Positions 1 to 9,275 are shown, numbered from the stretch's first letter. The stretch: DNA of 64,000 bases from JAACFF01 sp963807975 (GCA_963807975.1 CAWEDV010000001.1:1240001-1304000); one strand, 5' to 3'. The notes: generated from the sequence alone by a model not told the origin. Program-made: numbers and translations.

Positions 1-2555
1 TCGCCAAAGATGGCACGGAGCAGTTTTTCTTCAGGGCTGAGTTCTTTTTCGCCCTTGGGGGTTATCTTGCCAACTAATATGTCATTCTCGTTGACATCGG
101 CGCCGACGCGGATAATTCCGCGCTCGTCCAAGTCTTTGAGCGCATCTTCGCTGACGTTGGGAATATCATAGGTTATTTCTTCCGGCCCCAGCTTGGTATC
201 ACGGGCCTCAACCTCATGCTTTTCAATATGCACAGAAGTGAAGAGATCTTTACGAACGAGATTCTCACTGACGAGTATGGCATCTTCGTAGTTGCCACCT
301 TCCCAGGAGAGGAAGGCTACCAGGACGTCCTGACCCAAGGCCAGTTCGCCATTGCTGGTGGAAGAACTGTCGGCAAGAACATCACCAATGTTGACCCGCT
401 GTCCTTTCTCAACGACCGGACGTTGATCGATACAGGTGCTCTGATTAGAACGATTGTACTTGCGCAATTTGTATGTACGCGGGCCGTTTTCTTCAATAAC
501 GACAATTTTATCGCCGGTTACGCTGCTTACTTCACCGGCCTCTTTGGCTTGGACAACCTGACCTGAGTTACGGGCTGCCATCAGCTCCATACCAGTGCTA
601 ACAACGGGCACATGGGGCTGCAAAAGAGGCACTGCCTGGCGCTGCATATTGGAGCCCATCAGGGCACGATTGGCGTCATCATGCTCCAGGAAGGGGATGA
701 GGGCTGCGGAAACACCAACAATCTGGCGTGGAGCCACATCCATATAGTCCACACGTTGGATGGAGGTAAAACGGAACTGCTGATTGCGGCGAGAAGATAC
801 GCGCGGCTCAACAAATTGGCCAAAATTGTCCAAGCCAGCATTGGCTTGGGCGATCGTGTAATGGTCTTCTTCATCAGCGGACATGTAAACGATCTCGTCG
901 GTAACAAACGGGGTTACAACCACGTCCTCAATGGTGGAAGATTTAATTTGCTTCGCCAATTTCTTGGTAATGGTTGTACCTTTGTCGACAACGATTTCTC
1001 CGGTATCGGGATCGACCACATTGTCAAAGGCAACATGACCTACCAATTCATCGCTGTCACCAGAAATGTTATTGCGGACGCGGCGATACGGTGTCTCGAT
1101 AAAGCCGTATCGATTGACACGGCCGTAGGTGGCCAGACGGCCGATCAAGCCGATGTTGGGACCTTCGGGCGTTTCGATGGGGCAGATACGGCCGTAATGG
1201 CTGTGGTGAACGTCACGGACCTCAAATCCAGCGCGCTCACGACGCAGACCACCAGGGCCCAACGCCGAAAGCGTACGTTTATGTGTCAGCTCGGCCAGCG
1301 GATTGGCCTGTTCCATGAACTGGCTCAACTGAGAACTTCCGAAAAACTCACGAATGGAGGCAACGACAGGGCGAATATTGATCAGCGCCACGGGCGTCAG
1401 GTTGTCGTTGTCGCGAATGGACATACGCTCGCGAACAACTCGCTCCATGCGGCGCAGACCCACTCGAAGCTTGGCCTGCAGCAGTTCGCCAACCGTCTTA
1501 ATACGGCGGTTTCCTAAATGATCGATATCATCCGGACCCTCTTTGCCGTTGTTGATCAATACCATGCGGCGCACGAAGCGGACGATATCATGCTGGGTAA
1601 TCGTACGGTGGGACAAGGGGATTACCTCCCCCAAGTCCAGTCGTTTATTCAACTTGTAACGACCAACAGCAGCTAAATCATAGCGGCGCTGGTCAAAAAG
1701 CTGTTCGGATAGGTACTGCTGAGCGTTATCCAACGTCGGCGGATCGCCTGGACGCATACGTTTGTAAAACTCAATCAATGCTTGTTCAGGCAACGGTTTG
1801 TCCGGGGACCACGGTGGCTCTTGTTCGATGCTGCCCTGGATATACAAGTGCTCCGGATTGTTGTCGATGTCCTCGAACAAGGCCAAGATTTCTTCATCAG
1901 AGCCATCGGTAAGCAGCGGATCGCCCAGTCCGTCATCAATCGCGGCCATGGCGCGCAAGAAGAGAGTGATGGGCACCGTGCGTTTGCGGTTGAATTTAAT
2001 GGTCAGGTAATCAGTCTTACGAGTCTCAAACTCCATCCAAGCGCCACGATCGGGGATGAGCTTACCCATTGCCAGCGGACGACCCGTGGTGCGTTCCTCT
2101 TCAATCTCAAAGTAAGCGCCAGGCGAACGAATAAGCTGACTGACGACGACACGTTCTGTCCCGTTAATAATGAAGGTGCCGGCAGGCGTCATCAAGGGGA
2201 AATCGCCCATGAAGATGTCTTGCACAATAGGTTGGTCCAAATCTGAGCTGTAGAGCATCACCTTTACATTTAAAGGAGCAGCAAAGCTCATGTCGCGTTC
2301 GACACATTCTTCGACACTATACTTCGGTTCTCCGAACCAATAGTCCAGGTCAAAACCTTCGACCTCGGGCCGGTTCGACGGGAAGAAAAGCTGCAAGTTT
2401 CCCTTGAAGCTCTCTATGGGCGAAATTTCATTAAATAATGCGGCAAGGCCTTCACCGACAAACGCCTGGAACGAGTCCAATTGAATATCGATCAGAGAAG
2501 GCAACTCAAGCGGGTTTATTGTGCGTGCGTAAGACTTGGTGGGTCTAATAGCCAT
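1..2555 (-). CDS. rpoB: DNA-directed RNA polymerase subunit beta, 5' part (runs off window start)
   Basis: This is the beta subunit of RNA polymerase, the core subunit that carries the fork loop and the rifampicin pocket. About 851 codons are present and the 3' end lies outside the window. The reverse strand begins MAIRPTKSYARTI and runs without a stop. Family-typical stretches include YSVEECVERDMS near residue 90, GTFIINGTERVVVSQL near 130, and the rifampicin region QLSQFMEQANPLAELTHKR near 410-425. The ATG at 2553-2555 has an AGGTGA ribosome-binding site 8 nt upstream. The position equal to E. coli Asp516 is Glu here (codon 1311-1313), while the downstream His and Ser of the pocket are kept. 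Its own promoter lies at 2722-2750. The identity is certain; only the full length is unknown. Confidence 0.97.
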   Translation of the reverse strand, partial: MAIRPTKSYARTINPLELPSLIDIQLDSFQAFVGEGLAALFNEISPIESFKGNLQLFFPSNRPEVEGFDLDYWFGEPKYSVEECVERDMSFAAPLNVKVMLYSSDLDQPIVQDIFMGDFPLMTPAGTFIINGTERVVVSQLIRSPGAYFEIEEERTTGRPLAMGKLIPDRGAWMEFETRKTDYLTIKFNRKRTVPITLFLRAMAAIDDGLGDPLLTDGSDEEILALFEDIDNNPEHLYIQGSIEQEPPWSPDKPLPEQALIEFYKRMRPGDPPTLDNAQQYLSEQLFDQRRYDLAAVGRYKLNKRLDLGEVIPLSHRTITQHDIVRFVRRMVLINNGKEGPDDIDHLGNRRIKTVGELLQAKLRVGLRRMERVVRERMSIRDNDNLTPVALINIRPVVASIREFFGSSQLSQFMEQANPLAELTHKRTLSALGPGGLRRERAGFEVRDVHHSHYGRICPIETPEGPNIGLIGRLATYGRVNRYGFIETPYRRVRNNISGDSDELVGHVAFDNVVDPDTGEIVVDKGTTITKKLAKQIKSSTIEDVVVTPFVTDEIVYMSADEEDHYTIAQANAGLDNFGQFVEPRVSSRRNQQFRFTSIQRVDYMDVAPRQIVGVSAALIPFLEHDDANRALMGSNMQRQAVPLLQPHVPVVSTGMELMAARNSGQVVQAKEAGEVSSVTGDKIVVIEENGPRTYKLRKYNRSNQSTCIDQRPVVEKGQRVNIGDVLADSSSTSNGELALGQDVLVAFLSWEGGNYEDAILVSENLVRKDLFTSVHIEKHEVEARDTKLGPEEITYDIPNVSEDALKDLDERGIIRVGADVNENDILVGKITPKGEKELSPEEKLLRAIFG

Positions 2556-2613
2556 TCGTTCTTCACCTGCTCCCGGCCGGGATTAAATCCGGCTCTACTA
2601 ATTCACAACCTTT

Positions 2614-2647
2614 CATAAACAAAGGGTGCAACGCTCTTGCTGCACCC
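2614..2647 (-). terminator. Hairpin plus T-rich tract in the rpoB leader (terminator or attenuator)
   Basis: On the minus strand GGGTGCA (2641-2647) pairs with TGCACCC (2624-2630), followed by TTTGTTTAT. It lies between the rpoB promoter and the rpoB start, so it can end read-through from the upstream glycosyltransferase and also act on rpoB's own transcript. The T tract is interrupted, so termination is probably partial. Confidence 0.6.
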
Positions 2648-2721
2648 CTCGAAAAGGGTCAATTTAATTCTTCAATGTACTGCAACTAATATAGCAAGGT
2701 AGGCCCAATAGGCGAAATTAT

Positions 2722-2750
2722 ATTATACAAGTCTCAGCTTATGATGTCAA
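2722..2750 (-). promoter_or_regulatory. Sigma70-type promoter of rpoB
   Basis: Minus-strand TTGACA (2745-2750) and TATAAT (2722-2727) are separated by exactly 17 nt, both perfect consensus hexamers. The -35 overlaps the last codons of the glycosyltransferase gene. The implied leader before rpoB is about 160 nt and contains the hairpin at 2614-2647. A second TATAAT-like stretch follows directly. Confidence 0.85.
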
Positions 2751-3956
2751 TAGGTAGTACAGGTCTTCAATCTGGCGCCCAGCATGCTGCCAATTGTACT
2801 TATTCTGGGCGCGGAGGCGCAGTTTTAGGCCTAACTCGGCCCGCTGCTGGGGATCGCCGGCCAACTGCTTGATCGCGGCAGCCAAGGCCTCCGGTTGCCC
2901 GACTGGCGCATAGACACCCAGGTCGCCCAGGTACTCACGGTGTACCGGCGTGTCGAAGGCGACCACGGGCAGAGCCATAGCCATGTAGTTAAGCAGCTTG
3001 CCGCTCCCTTCTGAGACGGAAACTTTGGGGGCCACAGCAATATCACCCAAGGCCAGGTGCCGGGCAGCATCCCGGTATTCAACTTTGCCAGTGAAGGTAA
3101 CACTCGAGGTAGCTCCCAGATTCTGGGTCATCACCCGGTAGTGGTCTACATTGGGATAGCCCATGATCAAAAAATGAATGTTTTCGCCAGCCTGCTGCAG
3201 CATGGAGGCGGCCTTAATCAGATGGGGTATGCCCTGATAGTCAGTCAACAGTCCCAAATAGGCCACAACAATTGCTTCAGGGTGAATACCAAATCGGCGG
3301 CGCATGGCAAGCGCTTCATCAGAATTGAGCAGATGCGGCTGGAAGCGGTCCGTATCAGCACAGTCGGGCAGTGGGTGAATAATGGCGGGATCCACTTGGA
3401 ACTCTTCTTGCAGAAGAGATCTAGCTTTAATGGAGCTGGTTAGGATGGCAGTTGGCAGGCGAGCGCTGATAAAGCGCTCGAGCCGATGAATGATATCAAA
3501 GGCCATGCCGCCGGCAGCCAGGAAATGATGATCCACCATTTCAGCGGTTAGGCTGCCTTGAAAGTCAAAAACTAGGGGGACGCGCAGCATGCGAGCCAAC
3601 AAACCGCCAATCAGTGCCCCTTCATGCATATGGCCATGAATGACATCTGGACGAATACGCCGGGCATCTCTCAATGCTTGCGCGGCGAGCAGGGCATCAA
3701 AAGCGAGTTTGTGGCGGGAGGAACCTACCTCGTAATCGGTGTGCCAGGGCAGTGGGGGTGTACGGCGGATGTCGAGACCGGGCATGTCGCTGCCTTTATA
3801 GTAGGTGACAATGGCGACTTGATGGCCAAACTCTTGCAGCACTCGCGTCTCCTCCAATATGCGAATATGTCCGCCATAGTCGCTGAAGAAGGAAGTCGGC
3901 GCGATCATGAGGACGCGCAGTGGTCGTCTGCCCTTGGGGGCTGCTGGTGAGGTCAT
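2739..3956 (-). CDS. GT4-family glycosyltransferase
   Basis: This is a 405-aa retaining, nucleotide-sugar-dependent glycosyltransferase of the GT-B fold, expected on the cytoplasmic face of the membrane. The N-terminal half has the glycine-rich acceptor loop (PTSFFSDYGGHIR, residues 21-33) and the acidic/His pattern DVIHGHMH. The C-terminal half has the donor-site stretch VSEGSGKLLNYMAMALPV, which corresponds to the family's E-x7-E region. The 3' end overlaps the rpoB promoter, and the gene is not visibly in an operon with sugar genes. Acceptor and donor cannot be told from sequence. The start is the in-frame ATG before TSPAAPKGRRPL; no strong ribosome-binding site decides it. Confidence 0.85.
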   Translation of the reverse strand: MTSPAAPKGRRPLRVLMIAPTSFFSDYGGHIRILEETRVLQEFGHQVAIVTYYKGSDMPGLDIRRTPPLPWHTDYEVGSSRHKLAFDALLAAQALRDARRIRPDVIHGHMHEGALIGGLLARMLRVPLVFDFQGSLTAEMVDHHFLAAGGMAFDIIHRLERFISARLPTAILTSSIKARSLLQEEFQVDPAIIHPLPDCADTDRFQPHLLNSDEALAMRRRFGIHPEAIVVAYLGLLTDYQGIPHLIKAASMLQQAGENIHFLIMGYPNVDHYRVMTQNLGATSSVTFTGKVEYRDAARHLALGDIAVAPKVSVSEGSGKLLNYMAMALPVVAFDTPVHREYLGDLGVYAPVGQPEALAAAIKQLAGDPQQRAELGLKLRLRAQNKYNWQHAGRQIEDLYYLLTS

Positions 3957-4023
3957 GCCTGGTCGTGCGCCATAAGAATGCTGCGAGCATCAGTTGCGAT
4001 TAGGACCGCGAGCGAACGCCAGG

Positions 4024-5001
4024 TCAGGCCCTGCCACCCAGATTACCCAGGCTGCCAAGGAAACGCCGGCTAATACCCGGAACTTCAACCCCCGAATCCC
4101 TAATTTCAAACCAGTCGTTTTCCTTTCGCTCGTGCAGCCATTGGGCACGGTTAACATCCATTTCGTCCAGTAACGCCGTGAGCACTTCACCATTGTCATC
4201 GACAATCAGCTTACGGATCGTTTTTATCTCAGTTGAGAGTGCGTCTAACCAGCGTAAAGTAGCCAGCTTGTCGTTTAAAGCAAGGTAGGAGAGTTCATCT
4301 GCGCCGGCTTCCAAGGACATCGTGGCAGTGGCGAAGGGATAATCTGCAAAGCGCAGAATGTCTCGCCAACTGGCGGTACGGTTAATGGCGGCGAACATGG
4401 CGGCAGCCAGAAGACCAGGCATCGATTCAACACCTTGCGCGAGATTATCATACTCTAGGGGGTCAACAAAATAGGGAGCGGCGCCCAGAAGACGTCCGAA
4501 ATTGACGGTAGTTTCCACGGCTTGGGGATCGGCGTCAACACCAGGCATCACACAGAATACGCTGTTGGCAAAGAGATCGGCACGTGGTTCACTTTCGGTT
4601 CCGGAAATGGCACCGCTAAAAGTGGTGGCAGAGAAAATGGGGCGGGCGCCAACGTAGTGGCCTTTGGTCACATATTTCTCAGCGAGCTTCATACCCGGCC
4701 CCTTCAAAGGGGTTAAGTCAATGACCAGACAATGATCTTGTAGATCAGCACCAATGGCACGCAATGTAACCTCCAATTCAGCACTGGACATGGATAAAAT
4801 GAGGATATCTGCCGCCGAAGCAGCGCGGATGAGGTTTCCTTCCGCTTTGTCAATCGTGCCTGACTCAGCTCTTGCTTTGATCAAATCGGGATCGCTGTCG
4901 TGGCCAATCAAGGTAAAATCAAGGGGGCCTTCTTTCAAGGCCAAGGCGATGGAAGCGCCGGAACGGTGCAAACCGATTATGGTAATATTTTGCGTTTTCA
5001 T
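4024..5001 (-). CDS. TyrA/prephenate dehydrogenase-like NAD(P)-binding protein, atypical active site
   Basis: The 325-aa protein has an N-terminal Rossmann fold (GLHRSGASIALAL, residues 10-22, in place of the usual GxGxxG) and an all-helical C-terminal half, the arrangement of the prephenate dehydrogenase family. Family enzymes carry an HPM motif with a catalytic histidine after the second Rossmann part; here the aligned stretch is VGARPIF, with Arg120 in that place. Tyrosine biosynthesis is therefore doubtful, and a different 2-hydroxy-acid or keto-acid dehydrogenase role is possible. The ATG has AGGAG 7 nt upstream. It is followed by the unrelated glycosyltransferase, and no aromatic-pathway gene is adjacent. 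Confidence 0.65.
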   Translation of the reverse strand: MKTQNITIIGLHRSGASIALALKEGPLDFTLIGHDSDPDLIKARAESGTIDKAEGNLIRAASAADILILSMSSAELEVTLRAIGADLQDHCLVIDLTPLKGPGMKLAEKYVTKGHYVGARPIFSATTFSGAISGTESEPRADLFANSVFCVMPGVDADPQAVETTVNFGRLLGAAPYFVDPLEYDNLAQGVESMPGLLAAAMFAAINRTASWRDILRFADYPFATATMSLEAGADELSYLALNDKLATLRWLDALSTEIKTIRKLIVDDNGEVLTALLDEMDVNRAQWLHERKENDWFEIRDSGVEVPGISRRFLGSLGNLGGRA

Positions 5002-5111
5002 TGCTCAACTCCTGTCAGAAATTTAGCAGCAGATATGGCAGAATGTTTAGCTGCATTTGTTCTCGATCTTATCACTGATTGTACTGTGAGTCCCGCTTTG
5101 AAAAATCGAAT

Positions 5112-5633
5112 TCAGTTAAGGTCGTCAGCCCATTGTAAATAGCGCAGCAATTGATCGGCAGGCTGGTAGGAAGTGCCGGGAACCGGGTCTTGGTGACGGC
5201 GGATGAGCGCTACGGTCAAATCGCTGCAGCCAGCGGCAGCCGCCATATCAGCACCCCATCGGGCATGGAGTTGGCGAACCACGAATGGACGCTGCCAACT
5301 ATGTAAATCCCCCTGCCCCCAGCTGTTTAATTTATCCGGCATTAGACGATCCATAATGACGATAAGTATACGATCCCATGGGGATAGATTCACTTGTGTT
5401 TTGCCAATATCATGCAACAACGCAGCAGCCAAAAGGTCTGGTTGGAAATGGTCTGCCTCAATCAGGCTGCTGTAGACACGGTAGGAATGCCACTGATCAG
5501 GCTCCTGAAAACGGTAAAACAACTCGGTTTGGACGGGAGTCAAAAGAGCGGCGATTTCCTGCCCTGCCGCTTCGGGCAGTGGTTCAGCAGTAAGATTCCA
5601 CCACAGTTGGCTTACGCGATAGGGCAGACTCAC
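5112..5633 (-). CDS. HD-domain protein
   Basis: A protein of about 173 aa with a metal-dependent phosphohydrolase HD core: a first His in QWHSYRVYSSL, the HD pair in AALLHDIGK (about residues 70-78), and a later conserved LIRRHQDP. HD proteins hydrolyse phosphomonoesters or phosphodiesters of nucleotides; the substrate cannot be read here. The gene follows the site-2 protease so closely that a GTG start (5631-5633) sits 1 nt after that gene's stop; a TTG start at 5645 inside the protease gene is the alternative. Translational coupling is likely. Confidence 0.7.
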   Translation of the reverse strand: MSLPYRVSQLWWNLTAEPLPEAAGQEIAALLTPVQTELFYRFQEPDQWHSYRVYSSLIEADHFQPDLLAAALLHDIGKTQVNLSPWDRILIVIMDRLMPDKLNSWGQGDLHSWQRPFVVRQLHARWGADMAAAAGCSDLTVALIRRHQDPVPGTSYQPADQLLRYLQWADDLN

Positions 5634-5634
5634 G

Positions 5635-6279
5635 CTAAAAGCCAAACAGAAAACCCATGGACGTAGAAGCAGGGATCATGACAAACCAACCAAGTATATC
5701 GACGCCAAATCTAGGCAGGAAAAAAATGAGAGCGATGAGGATCATGAAGCCAAACTGCTCCAAGGGGCGCAAGCGGTAGGCCATTTCCGCAGGCAGGATA
5801 CCGAGCAATATCTTGTATCCATCCAGCGGCGGAACCGGTATAAGATTGAAAAAGGCCAGGATCAAATTAATCCACACAAATTGGGTGAGGATAAAGTCGA
5901 TTGAGGGAACTGTGCCGAGGGAAGTCATTGTTGGGGCCATTATTCCCAGACGAAACGGAAGCGAAGCAGCGGCCGCCATAATGAGATTGGAGATTGGTCC
6001 AGCCGCAGCGACAATGGCCATCGATGTGCGCGGGTTACCGCGCATATTGTTGGGATTGACCATCACCGGCTTTGCCCAACCGAAGCCAGAAATGAGCAGC
6101 ATGATGGTGCCAAACGGGTCGAGATGCTTGAGGGGGTTCAAGGTCACCCGCCCCATACGGCGCGGCGTCAGGTCGCCCAGATAATTGGCGGTCAGGGCAT
6201 GGGCCAACTCGTGAATGGTAAAGGCGATCAGGAGTGTAATTACCCTGGCAATGATGGTGGCAATATCTAATCCAAGCAT
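5635..6279 (-). CDS. Site-2 protease family (M50) membrane metalloprotease
   Basis: This 214-aa membrane protein is a minimal site-2-type intramembrane protease. The zinc motif HELAHA lies in the first membrane helix (about residues 24-29), and the second conserved motif, NLIPVPPLDGYK, lies in a later helix and supplies the metal-binding Asp. Four to six hydrophobic segments can be seen. There is no PDZ domain, so it belongs to the short, soil- and Chloroflexota-common group rather than to RseP. Substrates are unknown. The downstream HD gene is probably coupled to it. The ribosome-binding site is weak (AGGT, 11 nt upstream). Confidence 0.85.
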   Translation of the reverse strand: MLGLDIATIIARVITLLIAFTIHELAHALTANYLGDLTPRRMGRVTLNPLKHLDPFGTIMLLISGFGWAKPVMVNPNNMRGNPRTSMAIVAAAGPISNLIMAAAASLPFRLGIMAPTMTSLGTVPSIDFILTQFVWINLILAFFNLIPVPPLDGYKILLGILPAEMAYRLRPLEQFGFMILIALIFFLPRFGVDILGWFVMIPASTSMGFLFGF

Positions 6280-6320
6280 AGTAATAGTTTACCTAAGGGT
6301 TGACTGAGGAGCTATATTGC

Positions 6321-7367
6321 TCATGAGGGGAAAATACTGATACCTTGTTGATTCAAGGAGAGCTGTATTTGATCACCAACAACGTGGTCAACGGTGGGGA
6401 GATCGAACTTTAAGTCTTGTTGACCAGCCCGCAGCCAAACCTGATAATAGCTGCCTCGGAAGGATACGGCCGTTATTTCAGCAAGCAAATCAGTGGTTTG
6501 GGCTTCCTGTCCTGAAGCTTGAACGGTGGCAGCGCCCGGTCTAATCAGCAATGATACAGTTGATCCGGTTTGGGGCAGGGTTTCGTCGAAGTGGAACTGG
6601 CCCAGCGACGAGTCCACAGTATGGGCACCGATCACGGTGGCCAAGATGACATTTTGGAATCCCAGGAAACGAGCTACAAAGGGAGTGGCTGGCTTCTTAA
6701 ATACAGTTTCCGGAGCCTCAAGTTGTTCGATCTTACCCTGGTTCATGACGGCAATTTGATCAGCGATTGCAAAGGCTTCCAATTGATCGTGAGTTACATA
6801 GATAGCCGTAACACCAATGTTTTTGAGGATTGCGCGTAAATCAAGCATGAGCCGCTCGCGAAGCTGGCGGTCGAGCGCACCGAGTGGCTCGTCTAACATG
6901 AGCAGCCGTGGGCGCGGAGCGAGAGATCGGGCCAGAGCCACACGCTGCTGTTCCCCACCAGAAAGTTGATCGATTTCACGCTGGCTGAACCCGACCATAT
7001 CAACCAACTGCAATATCTCCTCGACCCTCTGTTCGATGTCATCTTTCCCCTGCCCATGCATCTGCAAGCCAAAAGCTACGTTCTCGAAGACATTCTTGTG
7101 GGGGAATAGGGCGAAGTCTTGAAACATCATGCCGAATTCACGCCGGTGGGGTGAAATAGCGGCCATGTCACGGCCGTCAAACCATACATGGCCACCATCC
7201 GCGGATTCAAGTCCGGCAATGATGCGCAGCAAAGTTGTCTTACCACAACCAGATGGCCCCAATAGACAAAGGATATCTCCTTCATCCAGGGCCAGTGAAA
7301 CGTTGCTCACCGCCTCTTTTCCGGGATCAAAGCTTTTGGTGAGGGAACTACAATCGAGGATAGGCAT
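6321..7367 (-). CDS. ABC transporter ATP-binding protein (PotA/FbpC-like)
   Basis: A 348-aa nucleotide-binding subunit of an importer. Walker A is GPSGCGKTT (residues 37-45), the signature is LSGGEQQR, Walker B with the D-loop is LLMLDEPLGALD, and the switch His is in YVTHDQ. A C-terminal TOBE-like beta domain of about 110 residues follows, as in iron, spermidine and molybdate importers. No permease or binding protein is adjacent, so the ligand is unknown. The ATG at 7365-7367 lies 7 nt after the stop of the upstream peptidase; an in-frame TTG at 7394 would overlap that gene and is less likely. Confidence 0.88.
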   Translation of the reverse strand: MPILDCSSLTKSFDPGKEAVSNVSLALDEGDILCLLGPSGCGKTTLLRIIAGLESADGGHVWFDGRDMAAISPHRREFGMMFQDFALFPHKNVFENVAFGLQMHGQGKDDIEQRVEEILQLVDMVGFSQREIDQLSGGEQQRVALARSLAPRPRLLMLDEPLGALDRQLRERLMLDLRAILKNIGVTAIYVTHDQLEAFAIADQIAVMNQGKIEQLEAPETVFKKPATPFVARFLGFQNVILATVIGAHTVDSSLGQFHFDETLPQTGSTVSLLIRPGAATVQASGQEAQTTDLLAEITAVSFRGSYYQVWLRAGQQDLKFDLPTVDHVVGDQIQLSLNQQGISIFPS

Positions 7368-7374
7368 CAGGCCA

Positions 7375-9096
7375 CTAATCGGCGGCGCTTTCAAGCTCAG
7401 CGATGGTTGTTTCTACCATATCAACAAGGTCGGCGAGCATTGCGGTGTCAAAGCGGAACTCAGCGCCAGCCGCGGCGAACAGCTCGGGCAGGGCAACAGT
7501 GCCCCCTAGAGCCAGAGCACCGCGATAGGCGGCAACGGCCGCAGCCTGGTCTTCTTGGGCATTTCGCCAAATCTGCAGGGCGCCGATCATGGCCATGCCA
7601 TATTCAATATAATAAAAGGGCGCATGGAAGATATGCAGCTTGCGATGCCAACCGCTGACCCGTTCAGCCTCAAAGCCAGAATAGTCGATATCGGGCATAT
7701 AGCGGGCCCAAAGCATATTCCAGGATTCATCGCAGTTGGCGGAATCAGCGGCCTGATCGGGATGGGTGTAGACCCACTGTTGGAAGGCATCGACGACGGC
7801 CATGTATGGGAGGAAGAGCAGAACGCCTTCTAAATACTCGATGCGCGCCCGGGCGGCCTCGGCTGGGCTGTAAAAACCACCATACTCCTTGGTCAAATAG
7901 GGAGCGGAGAGCAGTTCCATGCTCGTGGAGGCAACTTCGGCAAATTCCATGGGCGGATTGGTCTGCCAGGTGAGCGGCAGCTCGGCCGTTTCGAAAACGT
8001 GGAAAGCATGACCGGCTTCGTGCAACATGGTTTGCACATCATCATGGGTGCCGACGCCATTCATGAAGATAAACGGTCGTTTGCGATAGGGCAGCGAAGC
8101 ACAATAGCCTCCCATGGCTTTACCAGCCCGTGTGTCTAAATCGAGCAGGTTTTCTTTGGCCATGGTCGCAAAGTGACGGGCCAGTTCCTGATCGACGACC
8201 TGAAAGATATTGAGACTGCCCTGAATGAGCTGATTCTGGTCAGCATAGGGTTGGAGGGGCGGATATTCGCTGGTATCGACCTCCACATCCCAGGGGCGAA
8301 GAGACTCCATCTCCAACTGTGCCTTTTTTCGTTCGTAAATGCGGTGGGCTGCAGGAACAACTACTTCTTCAATCGCATTGTGGAAGATGAAGCATTCTGC
8401 AGGTGAATATGCGAAGCGATCATATTCACGAAAGGCGTAATCACGGAATGATTCAAGACCAGAATTGGCGGCTAACTGGCGGCGGAAGGCCAACATTTCA
8501 GCATAGAGTTCATTGAGATTCTGGCGCTGCCCCTGCCATAACTCCAATTCCATGCGCCAGGCACGCTCACGTACGGCACGGTCCTTGTCCTTGAGAAAGA
8601 CAGAAAGCTGACTGAGATTCTTCTCTTCCCCATCCCAGTCGGCGATCATGCCACCGGTGATTTTGTCATATTCACTGCCCAACTTGGACAGTTCTGTGTT
8701 AAGGGGCACGTTTTCATCCCGAAAGAGATCCGCCTGGTTGCGCATATTGCGCAATGTTATGACCAGATCGTCAACCGCTTCCCCGCTGGGGTCAAAGGCC
8801 AGCAGTCGCTCTTTCAGTTGTTGATCGGCGACGGCGGCGGCGGGCTGGACGTTGTTGACAAAATCCAGAAAGTCTTGTTCTTTTTGTTTATCGGCCGTAT
8901 CGCGTGTTTTTTCGATTTCAATGATAGCTTCAGCTTCCCTTACGAAGGATGAGAGAAGAGACCAATCTTGCAGCCAGAGGCGGAGGGTATTCGCTGTCAG
9001 CTCACGCTCCTGCAGGTCATCAAAATATGGTTTATATGTTTCCCATTGGAGGGTATTTACCTGATCGATCGATTTGGGGAAATTGGAGAAACTCAT
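7375..9096 (-). CDS. M3-family oligoendopeptidase (PepF-like)
   Basis: The 573-aa cytoplasmic zinc peptidase degrades short peptides. The zinc site HEAGH is at residues 359-363 in MLHEAGHAFHVFE, and the third ligand Glu is expected in the following MEFAEVASTSMELL helix. The length fits the oligoendopeptidase F group. The start is the ATG at 9094-9096, with AGAGG 8 nt upstream; a GTG three codons earlier lies inside the ribosome-binding site. The ABC ATPase gene follows after 7 nt, so the two are probably co-transcribed. A tRNA terminator lies just upstream. Confidence 0.9.
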   Translation of the reverse strand: MSFSNFPKSIDQVNTLQWETYKPYFDDLQERELTANTLRLWLQDWSLLSSFVREAEAIIEIEKTRDTADKQKEQDFLDFVNNVQPAAAVADQQLKERLLAFDPSGEAVDDLVITLRNMRNQADLFRDENVPLNTELSKLGSEYDKITGGMIADWDGEEKNLSQLSVFLKDKDRAVRERAWRMELELWQGQRQNLNELYAEMLAFRRQLAANSGLESFRDYAFREYDRFAYSPAECFIFHNAIEEVVVPAAHRIYERKKAQLEMESLRPWDVEVDTSEYPPLQPYADQNQLIQGSLNIFQVVDQELARHFATMAKENLLDLDTRAGKAMGGYCASLPYRKRPFIFMNGVGTHDDVQTMLHEAGHAFHVFETAELPLTWQTNPPMEFAEVASTSMELLSAPYLTKEYGGFYSPAEAARARIEYLEGVLLFLPYMAVVDAFQQWVYTHPDQAADSANCDESWNMLWARYMPDIDYSGFEAERVSGWHRKLHIFHAPFYYIEYGMAMIGALQIWRNAQEDQAAAVAAYRGALALGGTVALPELFAAAGAEFRFDTAMLADLVDMVETTIAELESAAD

Positions 9097-9112
9097 TGTG
9101 AGCACCTCTTAT

Positions 9113-9145
9113 CTATAATAAAAGCCCTTGCTTGACTGCAAGGGC
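9113..9145 (-). terminator. Rho-independent terminator of the Phe-Gly-Cys tRNA operon
   Basis: GCCCTTGC (9138-9145 on the minus strand) pairs with GCAAGGGC (9124-9131) around a 6-nt loop, followed on the minus strand by TTTTATTATAG. It sits 15 nt after tRNA-Cys and before the peptidase gene. Confidence 0.85.
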
Positions 9146-9160
9146 CTTTTTCAAGTTCTG

Positions 9161-9231
<71 letters not shown>

Positions 9232-9244
9232 ATAATAAATGGAC

Positions 9245-9268
9245 ACGGCAGGCTAAAAAGCCTGCCGT
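9245..9268 (-). other. Perfect 10-bp hairpin between tRNA-Gly and tRNA-Cys
   Basis: ACGGCAGGCT and AGCCTGCCGT form a perfect stem with a 4-nt loop. There is no T run after it, so it is more likely a processing structure or small REP-like element than a terminator. Confidence 0.6.
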
Positions 9269-9275
9269 CTATTAA

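Noticed and set aside
612..1517. Plus-strand open frame of 301 codons opposite rpoB
   Set aside because: It is the reverse shadow of rpoB; the minus-strand frame encodes unmistakable RNA polymerase sequence throughout.
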